A DNA stretch of 64,000 nucleotides, taken from Amycolatopsis balhimycina FH 1894 (lineage in GTDB: Bacteria; Actinomycetota; Actinomycetes; Mycobacteriales; Pseudonocardiaceae). The notes beneath the pieces are model-generated. The model did no database searches, was not told the origin of the DNA, and worked only from the letters and a program-made list of their open reading frames with translations. The stretch lies in contig NZ_KB913037.1 of assembly GCF_000384295.1 (NCBI RefSeq), positions 10,367,508-10,431,507 of the forward strand, given 5' to 3'. Positions 46,221-54,369 of the stretch are shown here, piece by piece. The position numbers and the translations under genes are program-made. Position 1 is the stretch's first letter; the number at the start of each line of letters is the position of its first letter.

Positions 46221-47573
46221 TTACTTCGCCACGGGGATGGACTGGCGTTGCAGGTCGGTGATCGTCGCCGCGCCGGCATCGGAGAGCGCCTTGCCGAGCG
46301 TGCCGTTGCCGGCGAGCGCGGCGCCGAAGCCGTCACGGACGTGGGCGTAGGTCTGTTCCATCGACGGTCCCCAGGTGAAGTCCTGGCTGATGCCCTTGCC
46401 CGCCTCGCGGAACACCGCGTTGACGTCCTGGCCGCCGAAGAACTGCGTGTTCTCCGGCGACGCCTTCGCCGACTCCTGGGCGGCGACGGTGGCCGGGTAG
46501 ATGCCGGCCTGGGCGGTCAGGACGGCCAGGGCCTGCGGGTCGCTGTTGAGCCACAGGGCGAACTGCGCCGCCTCGGCGGGGTGCTTGGTCCCGGCGAACA
46601 CGGCGGTGGTCGAGCCACCCCAGTTGCCGGAGCGCTGCTCGCCCTTCGCCCACTGCGGCAGCGGCGCCACGGCCCACTTCCCGGCGGTCGAAGGCGCGGA
46701 CTTCGCGATCGTGCCGACGCCCCAGACGGCGCCGGTCCAGGTGGCGATCTGGCCGGAGTCCAGTGCCTTGTTCCAGGACTCGGAGAAGCCCTGGTAGTTC
46801 GACACCAGGCCCTGCGAAAGCAGGTTCTGCCAGTAGCCGGCGACCTTGGTCGAGGCCGGGTCGGTCAGGTTCACCTTCCACTGCTGGCCGTCCTGGGTGA
46901 ACCAGTGCCCGCCGGCCTGCCACACCAGGCCCGCGAACCAGTTGACGTCCTTCTGCGGGAAGTGCGTGATCGTCAGCTTGGGGTCCGCGGCGTGCAGGGT
47001 CTTCGCGGCCTGCGCGTACTCGTCCCAGGTCGTCGGCACCGGCACGTGGTACTTCTCGAACAGGTCCTTGCGGTAGAACAGGCCCATCGGACCGGTGTCC
47101 TGCGGGACGGCGAACACGCCGTCGCCGCCGACCGAGGCCTGCGCCCACGTCCAGTCCACGAACTTGGACTTCGCGTCCGCGACGCCGGGGCAGGCCGAGA
47201 TGTCCTGCAGGCCCTGCTGGACGCGGAAGCCGGGGAGCGAGTCGAACTCGACCTGCCCGAGGTCCGGTGCCTGCTTCGCCTTCAGCGCGGTGAACATCTT
47301 GTTGTAGGTGCCCTGGTTGCCCTGGGGCGTCTGCTCGACGGTCACGTGGATGTCGGGGTGGCCCTGGTTCCACAGGGCGACGGCCTGGTCGATGCCGGGC
47401 AGCCAGGACCAGAACGACAGCTCGACCTTGCCGCCGGTCGGCGCGCAGGCCGCGGCGGCCGGCGCCGCGGCGTCGGTGCTGCCGCAGGCGGCCGTCGCGA
47501 GCGCGAGCCCGGCCGCGGCCAGGACGGCCCCCAGCCGGCGGAGCCGTCTTGTCGAGGGAGAAGTACGCACCAT
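46221..47573 (-). CDS. Sugar-binding lipoprotein of the ABC importer
   Basis: A 450-residue extracellular solute-binding protein of family 1. A signal peptide ends in the lipobox ATAAC (Cys near residue 35), so the mature protein is anchored to the membrane. The lobes carry aromatic residues typical of oligosaccharide binding (SFWSWLPGID, WAGSG-like WGGST). ATG 47573 follows GAAAGGAC. A tandem LacI-type operator lies 134-157 bases upstream. The ligand is not readable; the LacI neighbour indicates sugar induction. Confidence 0.93.
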   Translation of the reverse strand: MVRTSPSTRRLRRLGAVLAAAGLALATAACGSTDAAAPAAAACAPTGGKVELSFWSWLPGIDQAVALWNQGHPDIHVTVEQTPQGNQGTYNKMFTALKAKQAPDLGQVEFDSLPGFRVQQGLQDISACPGVADAKSKFVDWTWAQASVGGDGVFAVPQDTGPMGLFYRKDLFEKYHVPVPTTWDEYAQAAKTLHAADPKLTITHFPQKDVNWFAGLVWQAGGHWFTQDGQQWKVNLTDPASTKVAGYWQNLLSQGLVSNYQGFSESWNKALDSGQIATWTGAVWGVGTIAKSAPSTAGKWAVAPLPQWAKGEQRSGNWGGSTTAVFAGTKHPAEAAQFALWLNSDPQALAVLTAQAGIYPATVAAQESAKASPENTQFFGGQDVNAVFREAGKGISQDFTWGPSMEQTYAHVRDGFGAALAGNGTLGKALSDAGAATITDLQRQSIPVAK

Positions 47574-47706
47574 TGCGTTCGGTCCTTTCGGGGGTGGCGG
47601 CTTCAGCCGAGATCCGGCGTCGTGGTGAGGCGGACGCCGAGCTCGGGCCTGCCTGCGTGCTCGCCGCTCATGCCGTGGTCTCCCGTGTCCGTGTCCCGTG
47701 GGGCCC

Positions 47707-47730
47707 GGGAACGTTCCCGGGAATGTTCCC
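47707..47730. promoter_or_regulatory. Tandem LacI-type operator
   Basis: GGGAACGTTCCC (perfect palindrome, 47707-47718) is directly followed by GGGAATGTTCCC (47719-47730), one change from perfect. They lie between the LacI-family gene and the binding-protein gene it precedes, as expected for the site through which that repressor controls the transport operon. Confidence 0.65.
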
Positions 47731-47799
47731 GGCCGCTGCTCCCGGGGAGTATGCGCATCTCGGGGCGATGCCGTCAAGAGGGGTGTCGACGGGTTCGAT

Positions 47800-48798
47800 T
47801 CAGGCGGTCGCGCGGGTGATCAACGAGACCGGCAGCGAAATCCGGTCGGCCGTGTCCGCCAGCAGGGCCTTGACGAGGGCGCGCCCGTGGTCGTACTTGT
47901 CGATCCGGACCGTGCTGAGCGGCGGGTTGAGGTAGGCGGACATCTCCAGGTCGTCGAACCCGACCACGGCGCAGTCCGCCGGAACCGCGCCGCCACGCGC
48001 GAGCACCGCCTGCACCGCTCCGATCCCCATCAGGTCGTTGAACGCGAAGATGCCGTTGACCTCGGGCCACGCGTCGAGGAGCTGGCGGGTCCCCTCGGTG
48101 CCGCCCGCGATGCTCGGCGGCCCCTGCACGATCCGCGCCGAGACGTCGCCGAACCCGTGCGCGGCGCAGGCGGTGAGGAAGGCCAGCCGCCGTTCGTCGA
48201 CCGCGACGCCGACCGAGCTGGCCAGCATGCCGAGGCAGGCGTCCGGCCGTCGCGCGAGCAGGTCGACAGCGGCCGCGGTCCCGGTCGCGAAGTCGTTGCT
48301 CACCGAAGCCGCCACGTCCGTCGACAGTTCGCGGTCGGCGACGACCAGGGGCACCGAGCGCGCGTAGTCGGCGAGGACGTCCTCGGGTGTCCCGTAGAAG
48401 AAGCCGACGACTCCGCGCGCGGAGCGGGCGAGGGCGTCCTCGATGGCGTCGCGTTCCCGGCCGGGATCGGCGTCGGTGTTGTACAGGACGACGCTGCACC
48501 CGGCCGCCTCGGCCGCGTCGTACACCCCGCGCGCCACCGCCGGGTAGAACGGGTTCGCGATGTCGGAAACGACCAGGGCGATGACGTCCGAACGCTGGGT
48601 GCGCATGCCCTTGGCCAGCGCGCTCGGCCGGTACCCCAGCCGCGTCGCGGCCGCCAGCACGCGTTCCCGGGTTTCCGGCGCGATCTCCGGCAGGTCGCGA
48701 AGAGCGCGTGAAACCGTCTGACGACCCACCCCGGCTTCCCGGGCCACGTCCTCGATCGTCGCGCGCTTGATCCGCGGCAGACGTTCACGCCCAGTCAC
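47800..48798 (-). CDS. LacI-family transcriptional repressor
   Basis: A 332-residue regulator. The helix-turn-helix and hinge (residues about 10-65: TIEDVAREAGVGRQTVSRAL, RLGYRPSALAKGM) are canonical, with a periplasmic-binding-protein-like sensor domain to the end. The sensor keeps the usual SNDFATG and FNDLMGIGAV elements. It lies upstream of and co-directional with the ABC operon and most likely represses it until a sugar binds. The tandem operator at 47707-47730 is the best candidate site. It is probably not the CebR of this strain, because the two CebR-type boxes in the window differ from that operator. Confidence 0.92.
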   Translation of the reverse strand: MTGRERLPRIKRATIEDVAREAGVGRQTVSRALRDLPEIAPETRERVLAAATRLGYRPSALAKGMRTQRSDVIALVVSDIANPFYPAVARGVYDAAEAAGCSVVLYNTDADPGRERDAIEDALARSARGVVGFFYGTPEDVLADYARSVPLVVADRELSTDVAASVSNDFATGTAAAVDLLARRPDACLGMLASSVGVAVDERRLAFLTACAAHGFGDVSARIVQGPPSIAGGTEGTRQLLDAWPEVNGIFAFNDLMGIGAVQAVLARGGAVPADCAVVGFDDLEMSAYLNPPLSTVRIDKYDHGRALVKALLADTADRISLPVSLITRATA

Positions 48799-48922
48799 AC
48801 CGTCACCTACCTCCGCATCCGACGACGAGCCTACGGCCTCGGTCGCCAGTGGATGACCTACGGCCCGGCCCGCGGCGCGGCGGCACCGGTGTCGTTCTGG
48901 GCGACGGTGCGCTGAGCGGAGG

Positions 48923-50233
48923 TCACCGCGCGGTGCAGCCGAGCCCGGACAACGGCTGGGCGTCGCCGTTCACGACGGCGCCCCAGGTCGTCGTGGCCCC
49001 GGCGGAGAGTGTCCCGTTGTACGTCTGATTGGCCGCCCGCACCTCGTGGCCCGTCTGGGTCGGCACCGCGTTCCAGGTGTTGATCAGCTGCTGGCTCCCC
49101 GCGAACGTGAACGTGGTCGTCCAGCCGGACAGCGCGGCCGAGCCGGTGTTCCGCACGGTGAACTCCAGCTGGTGGCCACCGCTCCAGGTCGTCGTGACCG
49201 CGGCGGTCACCGAGCACGACGCGCCGGGCGGCGTGCTCGTGGTGGTGGCCGGTGTGGTGGGCGTCGTGGTCGTGGCAGGGTTGCCGGGGTCGGTCGTGTA
49301 GCCGGTGGCGGTGTAGGCGGCCGCGCACCCCGACAGGCACTGGTCCGGCAGGGAGAAGCGGTAGACGCGGCCGTTGTTCACGAGCGCGTCACTCGCGTCC
49401 CGGACCCGGATCGCGTACGCGGTGCCCGCCGTGGCGGTCGGGCCGATCAAGAAGGCCTGTCCCATGTCGCTGTCCGGTTGTGCCTGCTGCCAGGTGCCGT
49501 CCGCGCCGAGGTACTCGACGCCGTGGACGCCGTTGGGCAGGTGCGACACGGCGACGGCCGTCCAGTACCGCTGTGAGCCTTGGAGGAAGCCGAGTTTGAG
49601 GTCGCCGGTGTAGTTCGGGGGTGGCACGTACGACCACGAGATCCGCCGGTTGTTCCAGTGCGCGGGGTTCATGTCGCCGACGGGCACGCCGTTCTTCACG
49701 AACCGGTTCAGCGACGCCGTCGAGAGGTCGAGGTGGCCGGGATCGTCGCGGCACCAGGCGTTCGAGTCGCCGCAGCTGTCGGCGACGACCATGGTCAGCT
49801 GGGCGCCGGCGTAACCGTCGGACACCCAGGAACCGTTGCGGCAGAACGGTTGCCCGGGCGCGCCGTCGTTGACCCCGGTGCAGTAGTCGCCGATCGTGAC
49901 CTGCACGAAGCGCCCGCAGTTGCGGCCGTTGTCCCACAGGCCGATCTTGGCGGCCTGGGAAGGCGGCAGCGGCCGGGGGTAGAAGGAGTAGTCGCCGGGG
50001 GTGTTGTAGACGTTGAGGGCCACGAAATCCGGTGCGTCCAGCACTTCCTGGGGCAGCCCGCAGCCGCCGTAGGGAGCACCGAGCCCGTCGAAGTGGGTCG
50101 CGTTGCCGGTCACCGGGCTCGCCGGCGCGGCACCCGAACTCCACGGCCACAGCAGGGAAACACCGAGCACGAGCGCGGCGACCGCGGCGAGGACGGCCGG
50201 CCGCCCGGCGATCCGGCGGGAGGCGGATCCCAT
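48923..50233 (-). CDS. Secreted expansin-like protein with C-terminal CBM2
   Basis: A 436-residue exported protein. A signal or anchor (residues about 12-35) is followed by a double-psi beta-barrel expansin D1 domain (about 40-185; GDYCTGVND, GHLDLSTASLNRF with the conserved Asp) and a CBM63-like D2 domain (about 190-300). Then come a Thr/Pro linker and a CBM2 (about 335-436; SCSVTAAVTTTWSGGHQLEF). Expansins loosen cellulose without hydrolysis and help cellulases. ATG 50233 follows GGAAGGAGA. A CebR-type operator 64 bases upstream predicts co-induction with the GH9 cellulase. Confidence 0.92.
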   Translation of the reverse strand: MGSASRRIAGRPAVLAAVAALVLGVSLLWPWSSGAAPASPVTGNATHFDGLGAPYGGCGLPQEVLDAPDFVALNVYNTPGDYSFYPRPLPPSQAAKIGLWDNGRNCGRFVQVTIGDYCTGVNDGAPGQPFCRNGSWVSDGYAGAQLTMVVADSCGDSNAWCRDDPGHLDLSTASLNRFVKNGVPVGDMNPAHWNNRRISWSYVPPPNYTGDLKLGFLQGSQRYWTAVAVSHLPNGVHGVEYLGADGTWQQAQPDSDMGQAFLIGPTATAGTAYAIRVRDASDALVNNGRVYRFSLPDQCLSGCAAAYTATGYTTDPGNPATTTTPTTPATTTSTPPGASCSVTAAVTTTWSGGHQLEFTVRNTGSAALSGWTTTFTFAGSQQLINTWNAVPTQTGHEVRAANQTYNGTLSAGATTTWGAVVNGDAQPLSGLGCTAR

Positions 50234-50296
50234 GGACTCTCCTTCCGCTTTCGACGGGCGCACCCCATCGGACGTCGGTGTCTGAAGCGCTCGGTC

Positions 50297-50310
50297 TGGA
50301 AGCGCTCCCA
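50297..50310. promoter_or_regulatory. CebR/CelR-type operator, one mismatch
   Basis: TGGAAGCGCTCCCA matches the 14-bp CebR palindrome in 13 positions. It lies 64 bases upstream of the expansin start codon and resembles the perfect site at 4877. Confidence 0.8.
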
Positions 50311-50460
50311 GATTCCTCCGCGCCGCGGTGGTTGTCAATCAGCCGCCGCGAAGGCGAAGTCTCACCTGTCCGAGTGACGCGGAACCGGTAACGCGCGGGC
50401 GGTAACGGAGCGATAACGAGAGCATCGACAGCCCACCCCGGAAAGCAGGAGAACGTTCGC

Positions 50461-50691
50461 GTGGAGCACCAGTGGCGAGGCCCGATCGACGTGACCCGGG
50501 TCGCCGGGTTCGACACCGCCACGGCCAACCCTGACGACCTTCGCCGCGCTGTGACCGCTTCGCCCGGTTACGTGCGAGCCGCCGCCGAACAGCAAGCGGC
50601 GTTGCTGGAGATCGTCCTGCGGGCGGGGACCACGCCCATCCCCGGGCCGCGCCGCCGCCGGTTCGTCGGGAGGCTGCTCGGCCGCGGGTAG
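50461..50691 (+). CDS. Small hypothetical protein
   Basis: A 76-residue protein starting at GTG, with CAGGAG 10 bases upstream. It is hydrophilic with an Arg-rich C-terminus (GPRRRRFVGRLLGRG), no signal peptide and no known motif. Third-position GC is high, as in real genes here. It lies alone between the expansin gene and the AhpD-like gene. I do not recognise it. Confidence 0.55.
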   Translation: MEHQWRGPIDVTRVAGFDTATANPDDLRRAVTASPGYVRAAAEQQAALLEIVLRAGTTPIPGPRRRRFVGRLLGRG

Positions 50692-50793
50692 CCGGGGGAG
50701 CCGTGGTCCGCGTCACACAAGCGAGCTGTCACAGGCTTTGCCGAGCCGGTGTCTTCAGGGCGTCGAACCCGATGACAGAGTGAGGACGAAGCC

Positions 50794-51285
50794 ATGGAAC
50801 CCCGTATGGACCTGTTCGCCACCGAGACCGGCGCCCGGCTCACCAAGCGGTTCGCGAACCTCGGCCAGGTGGTCGCGCGGTCGCCGCTGCCGAAGGCCAC
50901 GCAGGAACTGGTCAGCCTGCGGGCCAGCCAGATCAACGGATGTGGCTGGTGCATCGACATGCACACGAAGGACGCCGCGGCCGCCGGGGAGACCGCGGTC
51001 CGGCTCGCCCTGGTCGCCGCGTGGCGTGAGTCGACCGTGTTCACCGCGGCCGAGGAAGCCGCGCTCGCGCTGACCGAGGAGGGCACGCGCCTCGCGGACG
51101 CCGGCGAGGGCGTGTCGGACGCGACCTGGGCCCGGGTGCGCGAACACTACGACGACGAGCAGGTCGCCGCGCTGGTGGCGCTGGTCGCCCTGATCAACGC
51201 GGCCAACCGGCTCGCCGTGATCGTGCACCAGAAGGGCGGTTCCTACGAGCCCGGGATGTTCGCCGCTTTCGCCGAACAGGCGTGA
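50794..51285 (+). CDS. AhpD-like alkylhydroperoxidase family protein
   Basis: A 163-residue carboxymuconolactone decarboxylase-fold protein with an intact redox site INGCGWCIDMHTKDA (CxxC plus His near residues 50-57). Such proteins reduce peroxides using a dithiol carrier. It contrasts with the Cys-less paralogue at 43020. ATG 50794 is used; a second ATG lies at 50806. It ends just before a long palindrome shared with the convergent peptidase gene. Confidence 0.88.
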   Translation: MEPRMDLFATETGARLTKRFANLGQVVARSPLPKATQELVSLRASQINGCGWCIDMHTKDAAAAGETAVRLALVAAWRESTVFTAAEEAALALTEEGTRLADAGEGVSDATWARVREHYDDEQVAALVALVALINAANRLAVIVHQKGGSYEPGMFAAFAEQA

Positions 51286-51292
51286 GCACCGA

Positions 51293-51351
51293 AAAGCCGT
51301 GAATGGCACATTGAGGGACTTCAAGTCCCTCAATGTGCCATTCACGGCTTT
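51293..51351. terminator. 29-bp perfect palindrome between convergent genes
   Basis: The arms at 51293-51321 and 51323-51351 are exact reverse complements with a single-base centre. It lies 8 bases after the AhpD-like stop and 27 before the convergent peptidase stop, so it can terminate both. It begins with AAA and ends with TTT, giving a short T tract on each strand. A second, related element lies at 54312-54360. Confidence 0.85.
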
Positions 51352-51378
51352 AGCCGGAGTGTCGCTTTCCGGGCCGGC

Positions 51379-53112
51379 TCAGTCCCCGCGGTTGACCGAG
51401 CTGATGGTGTCCTGAAGCCGTTGGCGCGTCGGCGAATGCGCGTCACGCGGCGCCGGCTCGGAGGGGGCGGTCGGCTCGCCGGCCGGGCCCTCCACCGGGA
51501 AGACCTTGTTCTCCCCGGGCAGCGGGACGCCGGGGCAGACGGTGGCCGCGGGACGCGTGGTCCCGAGGAAGAACGTGTTCACCAGATCGTCCACACAGGA
51601 ATTGCCGCCGACGGCGTACTGGCCGTGGAACGGCGAATCCGCCACCGAGATCATCGGGACCCCGGCCGCCCTCGCCGCCGTCTCGGCCTGTTCGTAGCCG
51701 GTCTGCGGATCGAACTCGCCCTGGACGACGAGGACGTTCTTCGCCGCGCGCACCGGCAGCTCCGGCAGCTCGTGGCGGGGGAGGTCGGACCAGAAGCCGC
51801 ACGGCTCGCTGAGGCCGTACGCCCAGCCGAACAGCGGGTAGGCCGGGCCCTGCAGGTCGCTGAGCAGCTTGTACCAGGTCGCCGCCCGGGCCGGCTGGTC
51901 GCCGCACGCCACCGCGAACCGGGTGCCGGGCACGTCGGCGTAGTCGGGCTCCAATTCTTGAGTGCGGCGGAGTTCTTGAGTGCGGCGGAGCTCCGGCGCG
52001 GCCGCCGCCACGTCGGCGGCGGTCAGCTTCTCCGTGGGGCGGCCGAAGACCGCGCGCGAGACGCGGTCGAGGTCGTCCTTCAGCGCGGCGGGTGGCGGTT
52101 TGGCGGTGCCGTCGAGCGCGGCCGCGCCCTTGGTGAGGACCAGCGCGCCGGCCAGCCACTGCCGGCCGCTGCCGTTGCCGACGAAGATGTGGTCGAAGAC
52201 GTCGGGCGGCACGCCCTTGCCCTTGAAGAAGGCGCGCAGCCGCTCCCACTTGGCCCGGACTTCCGCGGCGGTCTTGCCCAGCTGGTCCGGGAAGCGGCGG
52301 GCCAGCCACGGCGCGTAGACGCGGTCGAACTGGCGCTGGTCGATCTTCGGGAACGCTTCGAACGCGGCCTGCAGGCGGCCTTCGAAGTCGACGCTGGAGT
52401 CGAGCACGATCCGGCCGGCGTGCTCGGGGAACAGCGATGCGTACTTCGCGCCGAGCCAGGTGCCGTAGGAGTACCCGAGGTAGTTCAGCTTCTCGTCGCC
52501 GAGCAGCGCGCGGATCAGGTCCATGTCGTGCGCGGTCTGCCAGGTGGTGATGTAGGGCGCGAGGGCGTCGCTCTGGCACGCCTCGGCCAGGACCCGCGGC
52601 GTCCGCTGGTGCAGCGCGATGCTGCCGGCCGAGCGGTCGCGGGCGTCGAGGCCGTCGTCGGCGGGCAGCCGCCCGAGCGGCACCCGGCAGACGAACCCCG
52701 GGTCCGTGCCGCCTTCCTGGCCGGTGCCGCGGGGGTCCATGCCGACGAAGTCGTAGTGCTCGCGCACCGACGGCTCCAGCCCGGCCAGCGCGCCGGCGAG
52801 CGAGGTGCCCTGGCCGCCGGGCCCGCCGGGGTTCAGCAGGATCGCGCCCCGCCGGTCCCCGGTGGCCGTGACCCGGCTGATCGCCACCTGGAGCTCGGGA
52901 CCGGCGGCCGGGGCCGCCCAGTCCCGCGGGGCGGTGATCCGCGCGCACTGCGCGGACGGCGACTGGTCCCGCTGCTTGAACGGGCAGGCGCCCCAGGAGA
53001 CCTTTTGTGTCAGGTACGGCGCGAGGGGATCGGGCGTGGTCGCGGCGGCGGGCGCCGTGGCCGCCACCAGGACCGAGACGGCCACCGCCAGCCCAGTTCG
53101 GGACGTTCGCAC
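51379..53112 (-). CDS. Secreted alpha/beta-hydrolase peptidase (tripeptidyl aminopeptidase-like)
   Basis: A 577-residue exported serine hydrolase of the actinobacterial SlpD/tripeptidyl-aminopeptidase type. A Sec signal (residues 1-24, ending APAAA) precedes the fold. The oxyanion region is LLNPGGPGGQGTS, the nucleophile elbow GYSYGTWLG, the acid VVQGEFDPQTGYE, and the histidine DSPFHGQYAV. The triad is complete. Residues about 376-388 contain a short in-frame duplication (ELRRTQ twice) caused by an 18-bp tandem repeat. It probably trims extracellular peptides. Confidence 0.92.
   Translation of the reverse strand: MRTSRTGLAVAVSVLVAATAPAAATTPDPLAPYLTQKVSWGACPFKQRDQSPSAQCARITAPRDWAAPAAGPELQVAISRVTATGDRRGAILLNPGGPGGQGTSLAGALAGLEPSVREHYDFVGMDPRGTGQEGGTDPGFVCRVPLGRLPADDGLDARDRSAGSIALHQRTPRVLAEACQSDALAPYITTWQTAHDMDLIRALLGDEKLNYLGYSYGTWLGAKYASLFPEHAGRIVLDSSVDFEGRLQAAFEAFPKIDQRQFDRVYAPWLARRFPDQLGKTAAEVRAKWERLRAFFKGKGVPPDVFDHIFVGNGSGRQWLAGALVLTKGAAALDGTAKPPPAALKDDLDRVSRAVFGRPTEKLTAADVAAAAPELRRTQELRRTQELEPDYADVPGTRFAVACGDQPARAATWYKLLSDLQGPAYPLFGWAYGLSEPCGFWSDLPRHELPELPVRAAKNVLVVQGEFDPQTGYEQAETAARAAGVPMISVADSPFHGQYAVGGNSCVDDLVNTFFLGTTRPAATVCPGVPLPGENKVFPVEGPAGEPTAPSEPAPRDAHSPTRQRLQDTISSVNRGD
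51955..51990. repeat. 18-bp tandem duplication inside the peptidase gene
   Basis: Two identical 18-bp units (51955-51972 and 51973-51990) lie side by side and add six residues without shifting frame. It looks like a recent slippage event in a lid-region loop. Confidence 0.85.
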
Positions 53113-53284
53113 CGCAGTTTCCTTCCTCGCGCACCAGCCGGCAAGATCAAATCACGGCAGGTAGGGGAGGGGCAGCGCGAAAACCGCGGCTCGCCGGGGG
53201 AGTTCCTTCGATCCGGTGAACGGCGAACCGGTCGGCCCGCTCACACCGGGGAATCAAACCCGGTCGCCGGACGCTTGAGCTGGC

Positions 53285-54307
53285 GTGAAGAAGATTGGCT
53301 TCCTCTCGTTCGGCCACTGGTCGGCGAGTGCGCACTCCGAGACCCGGTCGGCCGCGGACTTCCTGCACCAGTCGATCGACCTGGCCGTCGCCGCCGAGGA
53401 GCTCGGCGTGGACGGCGCGTACTTCCGCGTGCACCACTTCGCGCGGCAGGCGGGCAGCCCGTTCCCGCTGCTCTCGGCGATCGGCGCGCGGACCTCGAAG
53501 ATCGAGATCGGCACCGGCGTGATCGACATGCGCTACGAGAACCCCCTGTACATGGTTGAAAACGCGAGTACCGCCGACCTCATCTCCGGCGGCAGGCTCC
53601 AGCTCGGCATCAGCCGGGGATCCCCCGAGCAGGTGATCGACGGCTGGCGCTACTTCGGGTACAACCCCGCCGACGGCGAGACGGACGCCGACATGGCCCG
53701 GCAGCACACCGAGGTGTTCCTCAAGCTCCTCGACGGCGAGGGCTTCGCCCAGCCGAACCCGCGGCCGATGTTCGCCAACCCGCCGGGGCTGCTGCGGCTC
53801 GAGCCGCACTCCGAGGGCCTGCGCGACCGCATCTGGTGGGGTTCCGGTTCGAACGCGACGAGCGTCTGGGCCGCGAAGCTGGGCATGAACCTGCAGAGCT
53901 CGACGCTCAAGGACGACGAGACGGGCGAGCCGCTGCACGTCCAGCAGCGCAAGCAGATCGAGGCCTACCGCGAGGCGTGGACGGAAGCCGGCCACGAGCG
54001 GGAGCCGCGGGTTTCGGTCAGCCGCAGCATCTTCGCGCTGACCAACGACCTGGACCGGGCCTACTTCGGCCGCGACCGCCACTCGCGCGACCAGGTCGGC
54101 ATGATCGACGAGGACACCCGGGCGATCTTCGGCCGCTCGTACGCCGCCGAGCCGGACGAACTGGTGCGGGAGCTCAAGGAGGACGAGGCCGTCCAGGCCG
54201 CGGACACCCTGCTGCTGACCATCCCGAACCAGCTCGGCGTGGAATACAACGTCCACGTGCTGGAGAGCATCCTCACCCACGTGGCCCCGGAGCTGGGCTG
54301 GCGCTGA
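53285..54307 (+). CDS. LLM-class flavin-dependent oxidoreductase
   Basis: A 340-residue luciferase-like monooxygenase family protein with a TIM-barrel pattern (IGFLSFGHWSASAHSET at the N-terminus, TSKIEIGTGVIDMRYENPLYM, GRLQLGISRGSP). Members use FMN or F420; the sequence does not separate the two. The start is GTG at 53285, with little Shine-Dalgarno signal. It stands alone and is followed by a palindromic terminator. The substrate is unknown. Confidence 0.88.
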   Translation: MKKIGFLSFGHWSASAHSETRSAADFLHQSIDLAVAAEELGVDGAYFRVHHFARQAGSPFPLLSAIGARTSKIEIGTGVIDMRYENPLYMVENASTADLISGGRLQLGISRGSPEQVIDGWRYFGYNPADGETDADMARQHTEVFLKLLDGEGFAQPNPRPMFANPPGLLRLEPHSEGLRDRIWWGSGSNATSVWAAKLGMNLQSSTLKDDETGEPLHVQQRKQIEAYREAWTEAGHEREPRVSVSRSIFALTNDLDRAYFGRDRHSRDQVGMIDEDTRAIFGRSYAAEPDELVRELKEDEAVQAADTLLLTIPNQLGVEYNVHVLESILTHVAPELGWR

Positions 54308-54311
54308 AAGC

Positions 54312-54360
54312 CGTGAAGGCCACCTTGAGGAACTTCAAGTTCCTCAAGGTGGCCTTCACG
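54312..54360. terminator. 24-bp perfect palindrome between convergent genes
   Basis: The arms 54312-54335 and 54337-54360 are exact reverse complements around one base. It starts 5 bases after the LLM-protein stop and lies 10 bases before the katG stop. It shares a consensus with the element at 51293-51351 but differs at several positions, each change being matched in the opposite arm. Confidence 0.85.
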
Positions 54361-54369
54361 AACCGGTGA

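Noticed and set aside
48799..48922. Possible small gene or RNA between the LacI and expansin genes
   Set aside because: Only 124 bases, no start with a ribosome-binding site and no stable hairpin seen.
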